DNA of 64,000 bases from Peribolospora baueri (taxonomy: Eukaryota > Basidiomycota > Peribolosporomycetes > Peribolosporales > Peribolosporaceae). The number at the start of each line of letters is the position of its first letter. The stretch's first letter is position 1. The notes under the pieces were generated by a model. The model had not been told where the DNA came from and ran no database searches. It worked only from the letters and a program-made list of their open reading frames with translations. Position numbers and translations under genes: made by a program. Positions 33,670-48,825 of the stretch are shown in pieces. The stretch covers positions 124,001-188,000 of the forward strand of contig JAMDHS010000030.1 in the NCBI GenBank assembly GCA_029717555.1. The letters are read 5' to 3'.

Positions 33670-35655
33670 TGACGATGGGCTGCCGAAAAATGCGATCCAT
33701 CCCACTTTTTTTTTATTTCTTTTCTTTCGTTTCCCGTGCTCGTCCGTTCTTTCTTCCCTCCCATTCCCTCTCCCCTCGTCTTTCTCGCCTCGCCCGCTTT
33801 GAGATGATGTGAACGATACCGAAGAAGAGGCTCGTGTAAACCAAATCGACTACCCCACCGAGTGGATTACCTCACCACACGCCGTCTGTCTGTCGGCTCG
33901 GCTCGCATCGCATCGCATCGCAGCAGCAAGCGGCGTTCGACCGGCGGGGTGGGATGGGAAGAAACGAGAAGGAAAGAAAGGAAGGAGAGCGTGACTTTAC
34001 TTAGTCAAGTATCAAGTATGCACACTAACGAGTCGGGGAGACGCCACGGCCGCCAGGTCAGCCGAGTAGGATCGGTACGTGCAGGGCAGCGCAGCGCAGC
34101 GCAGCGCAGCGCAGAACAGAATCGAAGAAGGGTGGGTGCGGTGCGGTGTCATGTGAAACGAGGGAAGGCCGCCGGCGACGTGATCCATCCATCTATCCAT
34201 CAGCCTACCGAAGGGACACACACGCGCGCACACACACATGCAGAGAGAACCACGCGAAAAGAGATGTCGCGCGCTTGATTCCTCCGAAGATGCGGGGCGG
34301 ACGCAGGGTGGCCTGTTGGCCCGAACGATGCTATACGACGGGGGAAGGAAGTTGGTCTAGTTCGGTGGGACGGTCCGGCGTCCGAGGCGATCGGCCGAGG
34401 GACGTACATACATCGTACATATACACGTTCGATGTACTACTGCTCGGCTGTCTGTCTGTCTGTCTGTCATATCTGCTCTGCCCTGCTCTGGCCTAGGGTC
34501 GGCCGGTATGGCGTGTGCTTGCCAGCTAAACCGGGGCTAGCCACAGGCTGATGTAGTTATGCAAGCTACGCAAGCTTGCAAGCTTGGCATGCGAGCGCCA
34601 GCGCCAGCCGATCCGATCGCGATGCGCACGACCCTCAATCTCGGTTGGGTCCATCTTAGGTCTTAGGGCAGGCAAGGCAGCCAACCCCCAGAAGAAGAGC
34701 GATGCTCGCCCGGACCGGACGGCCGTCTGTCTGGTCTGGTCTGTGTGCGAGGCAGGCTGGAGATGGGAGGGGGGACGAACGAGGTCGAGGGCGATCTATC
34801 CATCCATCCATCCATCATTGCGCCCGTCGAGAATGGGGCGGCTGCAAACGTCCGCCCAAGGGATCTCTATTTTTTTTGTCTGTAACGGTATCGCTAAGTG
34901 TAATCTGTGTGTCTTTACCAGTGTCTGTGTCTGTGTCTGTCTTTGGATCTGGTATTATGCCGCAAGTATTTTGAAATGGCACCGGTATACATGATCACTA
35001 CACGCGCTACGGTGCTGCACTTGCACGGCCATGGTCAATCGAGCTGCACGACGGACAAAACGGAGCCGAGGTCGTCCCATTGGCTCGGCTCATCCCATCC
35101 TCCGTTTGATGCGCTGCTCGCCAAGAAGACCACATCTGACCTGCCCTGGCTTGATCTGGCTTGACCTGGCCTGGTTTGGTCTGGTCTGGTCTGGCCTGGC
35201 CGAACAAGCAAGCGCGATGGACGGAGCGGCGGTGAACAGAATAGATCAGATCAGAACGACATGAACCGCCGTCCTTGCTCGCCAATCCGGGTTGAGGCGG
35301 AGGCCCCGCTGCGTCTGGCTTGACTATCTATCTATCTCGCTTGCATGTCCTCGTCCTCGTCCTCTGCGGCTGCATCATGCCCATCGTCGTCTTCGGACAA
35401 CGCTTCGCTTCGTCTCGCAATATATATCCACCCCTTCTTCCACCGTCACCCCACCTCGTCGTCCCAGACCCACTCGGCTCACCCTCTCTCCTTTACTCCT
35501 CGCCGTCTTCCCCTCTTCGCTCGCCTGCTCTCTTCTACACCACCCCTCCCTTGCTCTTTCGACCTCCCTCCCCTCCATGCACCCTTAGGTCCACCCTTCC
35601 TCCCGGCAGCTCACCACAGCTGCCAAGACAAGACGCCGCCGCGCGCGAGCTCAAA
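33670..35655. other. Two-kilobase intergenic region with many short tandem repeats
   Basis: It contains GCAGC repeats (34087-34114), a CA-rich run (34218-34240), TGTC repeats (34449-34468), CATC repeats (34799-34817), TGTGTC repeats (34920-34945) and CTGG(T/C) repeats (35150-35200). A C/T-rich leader precedes the downstream gene. No coding sequence was recognised. Confidence 0.6.
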
Positions 35656-38600
35656 ATGGCGCCCTCACCGCCAACCGCCTCGTCTTCTTTGGACCTGCTC
35701 TCCTCCCTCGCCCACGCTGCCATCTCCTTTCGCTGGTCCTCCCCATGGCCATTCCACGCAGTCCTCGCCGACCTAGTCCTGATCCTGACTTGCGCCTCGA
35801 CCGCTCCGCCCCCGTCCGACCTCCACCATGCCCACCTCCGACGGAGCTACCACTTCGAGCCCTACCCCTACCACCGCGCCGACCTCCGCCTGCCCGACAC
35901 CATCTTCACCGCCCCTAACCCCGCCCAGGCGCTCACCGCCTTCTGCCGCCGCCTCTTCAACTACGACCAGCCTGAAGGGGATAGCTACTTCATCGAGATG
36001 CGCGTCGTTCAGGGCGCTATCGCTCTCATGATCCTCGCCGGAGGTGCGTGACTTTTGTCGTAGGACGAGGAAGGAGCGCCTGCTCACACCCGTTCTTCTT
36101 CGCAAGGTGCCGCGCTGTTACGAAGGATGATCAGAGGCACCTTGTGAGTGCCGACGACGACCGCGACCCACGGCGAATCGAATCGCTCGTTGATCCGTCA
36201 TTCGTCTCCGTTGAAATCCCCGTCTCTTCAACGCAGTTGGGTGATCAAATTGACGCACCGTCCCGAGGGGACCTACGTCATGCCCAACGCCGTCATCCTC
36301 TTCGTCCTCGTCATAGGCACGTTTGGCATAAGTGAGCGCCCACCTCCTTGCCGTCCTTTCGCAAGCCTCCTCGAGAGCTTCATTCACCCGTCCTTGCTTT
36401 CCTCAGTCTGGATAGCCTACTCTTCCGTCAACCTCCAAGTACACGGACACGACGCTCCGGCTTGGGTACGTCCCAACCGCCTTCCCCTCCATCGTTTTTT
36501 TTTCTCCTTTGCCTTGGCTCATCTCTTCCTTGCTTCAGGGACAAGCGTTATGGATCACGCTTATATGGTGCGCCGCCCACGCTCGAGCCGCATCCCCATT
36601 ACACGCTCCACTGACGACATGACCGCCGCCGTCTGTCCTTGGACGCGACAGGTTACCGCTCTACTTTGCGGCCTTTTGGGGAGGCTGGTGAGATGCTTTT
36701 TGCCAGCGGTCAGACGTCGTGGATGGGCCGTTGATACCGTCCGTCGTCCTCTTTCACCGCATCGCACGCCCGCCTCTACCCTCCCCCTCCCCCCGCTTGT
36801 CACAACCGCAGGGGAACGTTATACACCGTTCCATCCCTCATCATGCGTTCTGAACGACACCAGCCGTCAGAAGGCGAGGGCATGAGCGTGTCCCCCCGAT
36901 TCCTCAAGCGCCTCCCGCGACCGATCGTCATCAACGTCTTTGCCTTTGCCACTCCCTTCATCATCTCAGCGTGAGTGGCTGCAGTTTCAAGATTCGGCGA
37001 CCGTCCCTTTTTTCCACTGATACGTCCCAAATCGTTCCCCGAATAGATCCCTCCTCGTCCCCGCCACCATCGCCAACACGGCGCACGACGGCGCGTACGC
37101 CGATTTTCTGAGCCTCCAGGCGGACTTGGCCAACGCCACGACGATCACCACCGGTCAGCAGGATCGCGCCGTTGATATTTGGGCCCAGGTCGCTCACGCC
37201 TACTGGTATATCTCCCTTACGTTCCTCCTCTGGTCTGTGTGGGCATGCCTGCTGCTCGCGGTGAGTTTATTATTATCACCCTTTCCCGACAAATGCCATG
37301 GCTGGCGAAACGGGACTTTGGACAACGTTTCGAACGCTAGTGTGGCGACTCTCTGAGCGTCTTTCTCTCGCCTTCCCACCCAACCAGTTCTACACCCCGG
37401 CTTCGCTCTACCTAATGACCATCCTCCGACGTAAGCTCCGCCAGTTCAGCGGGCCTGAAAGCAAAGACGGATGGGTGTTTCCTCGGCCAGGCGAGCAGAC
37501 GGCCGATTACAACACGGCTCTCGCACAAGAACCGTCGCCTGCGGTGACGGACAGGAACATGACCTCCTTCTTCACCGTCGAGGCCCGCAAGAAATCTTTC
37601 TTTTCCCTCACTAGACGAGAGCCCGGGGGAAAGCGCAGGCTGAGCGCGCCTACCCAACCTGTTGTCGGCGGTGGTAGTGGTGGCGCCGCGGCCGGGACGA
37701 GGGAGGGGGCGCGGTACAAGTACATCCGAAAGGTACTCATCAGCTTCGCCATCCAGTCCACCTCCATCACCCTCGGCATCATCGGCTTCTCCGTCATCGC
37801 CGCTCAAGTCTCCGTCGAGGTCTATCAGCGCGCCGAGCAGAACGACATTGGCAAGATTTGCGGCGAGGCTAATCTGTCCGCCGCCTGGCTTATCATTCTG
37901 TGAGCAATTTGGTGCATAAAGTTACAGCTGGATTTAAGTTGTGCGCTGACTCGTCCGTCACGTCGCACAGCGCCGGTGGAGTCTCTGTCGGTGCCATCGT
38001 GTCGCGTACGTTCGAAGTCTTGGAGACCGATCCCTTCTCCGATAACCCACCACAGCAGCGGAACAGGAGATCACACGCCTCAGCACCGGATCACCGCTCC
38101 TCCAGCATCTCCATCTTCTTCCAAGGCCTCACCGGCGGCGTCCGTGATCGCCGTCCGTCGACGGGCTCGTGGCAGATGCTGAATGACCCCCGCCATACGG
38201 CCGGCGTCACTGGCCTCCGCTTCGACGGCGGCCGCCCAAAAGGTCCCGGGGACGGTGCCACACCGGATGGGACAGAGGATGCAGCGTCAACGGCGTGGGG
38301 GGATCTCGTATCCAATCCAGAATCGGCCACCATCAACACCCTCATCGGAGGAAAATCGTCGAGGCCGACGTCGACAAAGACGACGGGCTTGCATTACACC
38401 TACGATCTCGTCGACAACCCACCGCGTCACTCCGAGTCGCACTCCCACTCTTCTTCTCCCGTTCACCCCTCTTCCCCTTCCACCATCCCCTTGCCCACCA
38501 CGCCGGCCACGGCATATACCTCGCCTCCGCACAGCCCGTTGGCCAGCTCGATGCCCACCACACCCATACCCGCGACGACGACGCCCTCGCCGGCCGCACC

Positions 38601-38823
38601 TTGGGCCTTCTCCCCCGTCGAGCAGCAGCAGCAGCAGCAGCCTCTGGACGAGTGCCAAGCCTTCGCCTACTCACCCACGTGGTACGCTCATGCCCACGCC
38701 CCGCCAGAATCGGCTCACAAACGCACGTCCAGCCGCGAGGCCGTCATCACCGTCTCGCCTCCTCCGCCGGCGCGCGGGCGCGCTTGGACGCGCTCTGCTG
38801 CATCTTCGACGGACACCGCGTGA
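35656..38823 (+). CDS. Uncharacterised multi-pass (about 7-8 TM) membrane protein
   Basis: Ten exons join in phase to 793 residues. Hydrophobic segments in order: a weak N-terminal one (residues about 30-50), then VVQGAIALMILAGGAALL, AVILFVLVIGTFGIIWIAYS, ALWITLIWLPLYFAAFWGGW, IVINVFAFATPFIISASLLV, YWYISLTFLLWSVWACLLLA, VLISFAIQSTSITLGIIGFS and SAAWLIILAGGVSVGAIV. A cytosolic-looking loop of about 110 residues, with basic and Ser clusters, separates the sixth and seventh. The last 260 residues are Ser/Pro/Thr/His-rich and disordered, with a short poly-Gln run. Segment count recalls receptor-like fungal membrane proteins, but no Ste3, cAMP-receptor or opsin motif is visible. A shorter relative lies 2 kb upstream. 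The function is unknown. Confidence 0.8.
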
Positions 38824-39553
38824 ATCGCTCCCCCCCTTGCGTCTGTCTGGTCTATCTCTCCTCTCCCCCCGGTCGCTATTCGTTCTAGTGCTCCCCCCCG
38901 CCCGCTTCATTCCCTTTTGCATATCTTCTGTATACCTCCTTGTTCGCAACTACCCCCAAAGGCTTCTCGGTGAACGCCAGCAATTTCCTCTCCATCACAT
39001 GTCCTTCTTGATTGCTGCACAGACGAGGGACGTACAGGCGCAGTGGGAGGAGGAAGAGAGACAGCTGGAGATGAGAAGAGGAGCGGAGACGACCTCGCGT
39101 CGGATGCGGACGAGAAACAGACGGCCACGGTACGGTAGCAATACAATTCGATCGTTCGAGGTGGCGGTGGGAGGCGGGGAAAGCCAAAAACAGACAGAAG
39201 AGAGTGAAGGGGAGCTCGCTTTGTGAAAGACACAGCCCGGTCAGATGTACGAGTGGTAAGCCGTCGTCGGGGAGCGGCGCGGGCAAGCGGGCGGAAAGAG
39301 ATATGGGCGGAGAGAAGGTGATCAACAGCGGAAAATATTTCGAGAACAAGAACAGGAGGGAAAGGACTGGAGATTGTGAGGAACGATGGACGACGGCAAG
39401 TTGGAGAAGTGAAATCTTGGTCGCTCGTTCTGGAGCTTGACAAGAAAATGACGGACGCAGGATGACAACTGCGGCACTGGACCTGGAGAAGAGCAGATGA
39501 AAAAAAAAAAAAAAGACAAATCAAAAAGCACGGTGGACGGGCCAACCGCATGG
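38824..39553. other. Convergent intergenic region
   Basis: This is the gap between the membrane-protein stop and the PAP1 stop. It contains an A14 run (about 39500-39514). The long open frames here have the composition of reversed or shifted UTR sequence and no recognisable protein. Confidence 0.5.
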
Positions 39554-42405
<2,852 letters not shown>

Positions 42406-43540
42406 GTCGGTTGGTCAAGATGGAAATCGGTTGAAAGAGGGGGGCAAACAAGTATAAGACGCGTAGGAGAGTGCTTGCTTTGCAAAGCAATGGGAACAGT
42501 GTCTGTGAGGGGCGCGAGAAGGGGGAAAGAACGGCTGAGGCGGCAATGGGAGGCGGGCAAAGGCTGGTAGGCAACCGGGCAATCAAGTTCAGAGCAAAGT
42601 GAAACAGAAGGGACGGGGCAGCCCGCAGATTGTCAAAACGACGAGCCACCTTTTCTAGTCGTCGAATGTAGGGAGAGTGTTGTGGTGGTTGATGTCGCTT
42701 TGTTGTTCCGTCCTCGAGGTGGGAGACGAGGAAGACCGGTACGAGACTCGCAGCTCGACAGGCGGGGAGTGGTTGAGTGCTGCGGCAGTCAGCGGGTTCC
42801 GGCTGCGGCTGCGCTTACTCGCTCTACTCTTCGCCTTGCCGTCCGACGCATCCACCATTCTTCTGACGGACATGGCAGCACACCTACGTCTTCGATGAGA
42901 CATCCTTGTCCTGATTCGATATCAACCCTCTTCCAACCTGCTGACAGATCTGTCTGTCATTCCACAAGCAGATATGTTCATCCTTTTCATCCCTTGGAGC
43001 TGTATTGACTTGACTCGGTGTGATCGCATGCCCCGTAACTCCCACGCCTCCGGAGCCTCCTCGTGCGCGCGGACACGTTGGCCAAGACCCACCTTCCCCG
43101 ACGCGTATATCATCAAGCCAGCCATTTATTTCTCTAATGATATGGGTGGAGTTTCTCTAACAAAACAGAAAGCACATATGGTGTCCGGTGTGAACACGGG
43201 GATGCTTCCCAAATAAGATGGTACAAGTACGGTCCACACGATGAGTAGCAGGAATAGGATCGCGAGCGAGCGATAAGACGGTGGATCGGATAGAATAGAT
43301 GGAAAGGAGAGGAAGGGGGTAACCATAAGGAAAGAAGGGAAAGAACGATGATGTAGGTAGAGGCGGTGACAATATGGCAAGACGAAGAGGGATGGCGAGG
43401 CGAATTTGGACGGACGGAAAACAAAACAGGAGCAAATGACGTCCGCAGAATGCAGGTCTGCTCCTAACCAAGAGGTAAAGCCAAAGCAGGTGCAAAAGAA
43501 AGCTCGGACCGAATCGGAACATGCATCCATCCTCTATCTA
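42406..43540. other. PAP1 upstream region and 3' flank of the next gene
   Basis: Both flanking genes are on the minus strand. An 82-residue Arg/Ser-rich open frame (42655-42903, minus) is present, without recognisable features. Otherwise the stretch reads as promoter and 3' UTR. Confidence 0.4.
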
Positions 43541-46500
43541 TCACACCGGCTCGTGTTGTCTCGTCGTCCTACCCCCGAGAACGGTAGTGGAGCGGAACAG
43601 TTTGGGCATCTTGACGCGCGCCTTGGTCACCTTGGGGAATTCGTCCGGGTACTGACCTTGACTGCGCTGCTGGGGCTGATGGCGGTACGCTGGTACACCT
43701 TGATTCCTAGCAGCCGGTACGCCATCATAAGGCCCAGCGTAGCCGCCGTCGTTCAATTCTTCCACGTAACGAGACTTGCCTCGCGCCTTGCCCGCCGCTG
43801 TCGCGGCTCCGGAAGAGGAAGAAGGGCCACCGAAGCGGTCGGCCCTCTCCCGGTCCAAGGTGGCTGAGGACCGGTAGTGCGACGTCCCTGTTGGTGGAGG
43901 CGCCGTCACCTCCGTCACCGGCACCTCTGGTGCGTCGGACACGATGAACCTGCGCACAGAGTAGTCGACGCGGGAGAATGCGGCGACGGTGCGCACGTAG
44001 ATGCGCTCCACCTGTGCCTTGGCCAGCAGCGGATGCGCACCGTAGGCCTCCATATGGCCCTTTGCCACCTGTTGAGCGGCCATTAATGCGGCCGCCGCGG
44101 CGCGCTGGTCCAGGTCGCCCTGGTCGCCGGAGGGCAGGTTGGCTGGTGCGAACGTCGCGACGTGACTGCCGAAAGAACACGGTAGGGCAAGAGCTCTGGT
44201 GAGCATTTCAAGAACGGAAGCGGGCGCTTCTGAGAGGAACCTCAGAAGACGAGAGAAGGACTCACAGCCGGACGGCGACGACGAAAACAGCGTCCAACGC
44301 TCCCCTCCCTTTGCAAACACACAAGTTGTCCGCTTCCTTAGAGTGTGAGCACCCCGGGCAAGGAAGGAGAGTGACCATGTCGCTGAATTCGACGTTCATC
44401 CGAGTCTTCCCGCGCTCCCAGATCGCCCGGCCGGAGATGGGCAGCGCCCACACGTCGGGAGCCCGGCTGATTTTCTTCGCCTTAGGCCCTGGAGACGATC
44501 AATCCGTCGATTACGAACAAGCAAGGACAAGTGAGCGTGAGTCTGCAGATATCGATGTACGAAGGAGAGCCCGTATCTTTGACTCACGGTCAGCGGGCCC
44601 GAGCGACTTCCAGCTTCCTTCTCTCGACTCGGTAACGACGGTCACGATGAGCCTCTCATTTTCCTCCCTGCTCAGCAGTCGCACATCCAACTGCCGCTCC
44701 TTATCCCGCATCGACTGCGACTCCGAGCTACCTTCCCACTCGATGTCGTCTTCCAGCGATGTCGGACGCGAGTCGTACGAGCCCCCGTTCTGCCGGCCAG
44801 AGTCGACGATCAGGTCCGGGAAGGAGACGCACAGTCGGCGGCGGATGTTGGAAAGCACGACCGGATCCTCGTCATGTTGACGGCTGAAGAGCAGGTAGAA
44901 AAGGAAGGGAGGAGAGGAGGGGGGGGGAAGGTAAGCCTTTGCTCGCATCCTCACCTGTCCAAGGCGCCCCCTCGCCATACAGTTCACTCACAGGTCACGC
45001 TCCTCGATGAGAATGTCCTCGAGGAAGATGGACTGCTCGACGGGATGCCGAATGATCGTCTGACGAGCCGCGTCCAAGCCTGCCGAGTCTGGCGTGGTTC
45101 CCGACGCGACGGCGCCGGTGACGGAGCGGAACGAGGAGGATTTCTTCCGCGGAAGGACGTAACCGCTCCTCTTGCGCTGTGCCTCTGCCATTTCCTCCGA
45201 CGGCCTCTTCTCCTCTGCAGCGCGTTGAGGGCCAGACGTCGGTGCCGCGTGCGGGTTTGGGCTGCTGATGACGTCGATCATCTCGATCATCTCTTCCGCC
45301 CACGCGCCCGCGTTGGCAACCGCTCCACTCGTTGCCTCCGCAGCAGGAGCTTGTTGGACGGACCGCGAAGGGAAATCCGAGTTGGAGCAGTAAATCGTCG
45401 ATGTCAGGCTCTCCTGGCTGCTCCTATGTCGAAGATCCCCGCTCTCCTTGCGCCTGGATTTTTCAGACAGGTAAGCATCGAAGAGGCCGGAACCGTTGCT
45501 GGGCACGCGTCGGAGCTGAGCACTGGGCTGAGGCCGGTCGGCGGATTCCTCAATGTTGCGTAGGTAGTTCTTCGCCTCCGTTCCCCTGTTCACGGGCGGA
45601 TCGGCGCGCTGGAACTCTGGCCGGGCGCTCAGCATCTCGGCCAAATTCTCAAGCTCGGTCGGTGACGCGGGGCGGACAGCCGACTTCTCTTCGTTGCGAG
45701 ATAAGAGCGGTCTAGTGGCGGAAGTGGATATGCTGGCTGATCTGGCAACGCCGTGTCGCTTGGCGAACCGTTTGGGAGACGTCCGTTGGCCAGCCCGGTT
45801 TTGGTGGATGACCTCTGACGAACGGCGAGCTAGAGACGTGAAGAACCCGGCGCCGGACTGAGCGGAGGACGGGTGACCGGCCGACTCACAAGGTCGACAC
45901 GACTCTGCGTTCGCGCCACCATTCGGGGAGACCGAGCTGGCGATGCTCTCCACCAACGAGGTACGTCGTTCCAAGGGCTGTGTCGCAGGGGGCTCGCCGC
46001 CGCTCCTGGAGCCGACATTGGCCGCGTATAGATCGCCCGAAGGCCGCGGCGGCCTTGCTGGGGCCTTGGACGCGTCCGGGAGCGACTCGTTGGCCCTGCG
46101 GGAAGACTCGCCCGTCTTAAACTGCAGCAGCGACGCGCCCAAATTCGTGAGACTATCCTTCCTCGAGCGCTGTCGCTTGAGCGCGCCCCCGATCTTGGCG
46201 AGACCGGTACTGAACTGGTTGCGAGTCGCACTGGCCGCCGGCCGCCAGTCCTGACTCGTCTTTTCTCCCTTCGGCTTCTTCTGCACGACCACAGGCTTGT
46301 GCGTTAGGAAGTTGTCGTAAGATTGTTCCCTGCCGATGATGATAGGCGCGGGCTCGCGCTTGATGCGAGCCGACGGGGGGACGAGGCTGCCTAGGCTGTT
46401 TTGTCGCATGAGACGCCGCTGGGCGATGGTCATCCTGGGTAGAGGCATCGACCGAGCAGAGTCGAGACTGGACATGGACGAGCGGGGCGACATCGTCTCT

Positions 46501-48825
46501 CCGTGGTCGGTGGGAGTGATGGGAGCGCTATGCGACCGCAGAAACTCGACGTCCTGCTGCCCCGAATCACTCTCTTCTTCCGCGCCCGAGTAGTCACCCG
46601 TGAAGTTGTCGTAATAGTTTTGCACTCTCCGTCCGGCAGAGCGCGGCGTCCCAGACGGCGTCGAAACGCTCTGCGTGTGAGTCAGTGCAGAAGACTCAGG
46701 AGTGCCCAGCTCCTCCATCTCCTCGTGCTCCGCTTTCTCCGCCGGCGCCGCCCGCGCCACACCCCAACCATGTGACTGCTCCCAAACCCGATCTTGCTCG
46801 TCGAGGATGGTTTGCAGTTCCTCGACTGGCGCCTTCTGCGGCAGCGCCTCTTCGATAATCTTGTTCACCTTCTCCTCTGCCTCTTCCGCCTTGTTCCCGC
46901 CCGTCTTGGGGGATCGATCGCGTTCCGGCAAAGGCTCCTGGTCCACAGACGTAGGCGGGGACATGACGGGGGGAGTTTGACAAGAAAACTCGCCTGTGGA
47001 GGACGTGAGGGGCGAGAGAGCCTTCCGATACGGAAGGGAGCTGGCAGAGTTTAGACCGGCGGAGGCCAGGGCTTTCAGCACCGAGGACAGCACGGGCGAT
47101 TGGTCCTTGGTATACGGGAGGGAGCTGGCCGAAGGCAAGCCGGCCGAAGCGCTCAAAACTGCGATGCGAAGGAAGAATACGCAAAGTGTGAGTTTCACCG
47201 AAAGCAACCTCGTCAAAGGGGAACGTTCTCAGGACTGGCAGACCGGCCGGGGGGGGGGGAGGGGGAGGGGTCTCACATTCGCTGAGAGCAGCGCTCCTCA
47301 AGCTGTCGAACGCGGGGGTCCCCTTGTCGACTTGAAGCTCCCGACCGAGAGCGTTCAAGACGCCGGCCATGGCCTCACCGAGCGATGCTCCACGAGCCTC
47401 GATGGCAGTCGGTTGGTCAGATGCGCCGCTCTGGGGTGTGGTGGCGCTATCAACACCGATAGACAAGGCCCTGGCACCGAGCGCTGCCATCGCCGGCGAG
47501 TCGCTAGGGGAGGAAACGGGGCGTGACATGGACGAGTGCGCAGATCGACTGCTCTTGCGCTTGGACGACGAGGCAGTGGTAGAGGTGGAGGACCTCGGGG
47601 AAAACGTAAAGTCGCTCCCCGGTGAACTCTCCTGCATCATCAGCACCGGCGTCTCTTGACGCTTATCCGTCGCATTACGCAAGGTTCCGCCGTCGCTCTC
47701 GCTCGTCGGCCCGCTCGTCGTGCTGCTAACGCTAGAGTTCCTCGCGCGTACAGCCCGCAGTAGCCTGGAGCTAGCGAGCTTCTGGGCGCGGTTGTCGGTT
47801 GAGGTGAGGATGAGGGCGGGACTGGTCGTCGGGCATTGCTCAGTCTGCGACACCCGGGGTGGACTGGCCGGCTGCTCCTCGTCACTCTTTTGGTCGGCGG
47901 AAGCGCGCACATCGGGGGACTCTTCCCCTTCGAGATCCACCGTAATGGGAGTCCTGAAGGTTCGGGTCGGTACGACCAGACTCTCCAGGTACGTCCCTCT
48001 CCTCGTCATGGCCGGTCGTTTGATCTTCTTGCCTCGTTCCGCCATGGGTACTTCCGGTGTAGAAATGGATCGGGCATGACTTCGGCTACTTGGCCGCGAA
48101 CGGGGTCGCAGTGAGGAATGTTCCTCGGGGGACTCTGAGGATGTCGCGCCGACGTCAGCATCTTCCAAACCCGCCTCCAGGGGCACGTCGGACGCGGCCA
48201 CATCGGGCGCGGCCACATCGGGTGCGGGCACGTCGGGCGCGGGCACGTCGGGCACGGGCACGTCGGGCGCGGCCACATCGGACGCGGCTACGGCATTGCG
48301 GGAGGGCTCAGAAGCGCCCTGGACGTTGGTCCTTGCAGATCGACCTTTCCGAAAGTCGGAGGGCGACAAAGTCTCCAGCCTGACCGACGAGCCGGTGAAC
48401 TTCTTCGTCTCCGTGTTCCGTGAGCTCTCGGTCGTAGCTACTGACCGGCTGCTTTGCGGTGGCGACAAAGGAGAGGGGAAGACTGGCGTAGCTAGAGTGT
48501 GCGATGGTATCGGAGAACGCGCGGGAGTCTGAGAGGGCGATGGAACCGGAGAGCGTGCAGGGGTGGAAGAGTACGACCTGGACGGAGAGCGCGCCGAGTT
48601 GGGCGCCGACGGGACAGGGGACAATGACTGTTGCTGCGCTGACAGGCGGTGCCCGAACGAGTCCTCTTCCTCTCCGCCTCGCAACTCATGCCGCTTCAAC
48701 GAGGTATCGAAAGAAAAGTCTCGAAGGGAAGCCGTAATTTCGGCATCTAAGCTTTGGAAGATATTCGGCGAGATGGTGGGGACACTGGAAGAGCGTTTCG
48801 CGTTGGCGTCGATTACCGTCGACAT
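43541..48825 (-). CDS. Large disordered protein with C-terminal Cys cluster (possibly SSUH2-like)
   Basis: Five exons (47277-48825, 44992-47158, 44588-44883, 44266-44488, 43541-44165) join in phase to 1619 residues. The first 1200 are Ser/Pro/Glu/Arg-rich and disordered, with many SPxx and RSxS phosphosite-like motifs and a pentapeptide (APDVx) repeat. The conserved-looking part is C-terminal: VVLSNIRRRLCVSFPDLIV, ERLIVTVVTESREGSWK, then VWALPISGRAIWERGKTRMN leading into LLPCPGCSHSKEADNLCVCKGRG-type spacing (CxxC...CxC), followed by AQVERIYVRTVAAF. A Cys-x2-Cys ... Cys-x-Cys-x-Gly element after a 'W(E)..R..V' segment recalls SSUH2-type zinc motifs; this match is tentative. The start was placed at the first ATG of the exon. 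An upstream coding exon cannot be excluded because TTGTCAG precedes the frame. Confidence 0.7.
48181..48296 (-). repeat. 15-bp repeat encoding APDV(x) pentapeptides
   Basis: About seven 15-base units within the large disordered protein gene encode (A/V/P)(P/S)DV(A/P) in tandem. The period keeps the frame. Confidence 0.85.

Noticed and set aside
35656-38823. Ste3-type pheromone receptor
   Set aside because: The segment count is similar, but the conserved Ste3 N-terminal helices and loop residues are not visible, and no pheromone precursor (CAAX) or homeodomain gene was noticed nearby.
42655-42903. 82-residue minus-strand open frame upstream of PAP1
   Set aside because: Arg/Ser-rich with no recognisable feature. 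It could be real, but the sequence alone does not support it.
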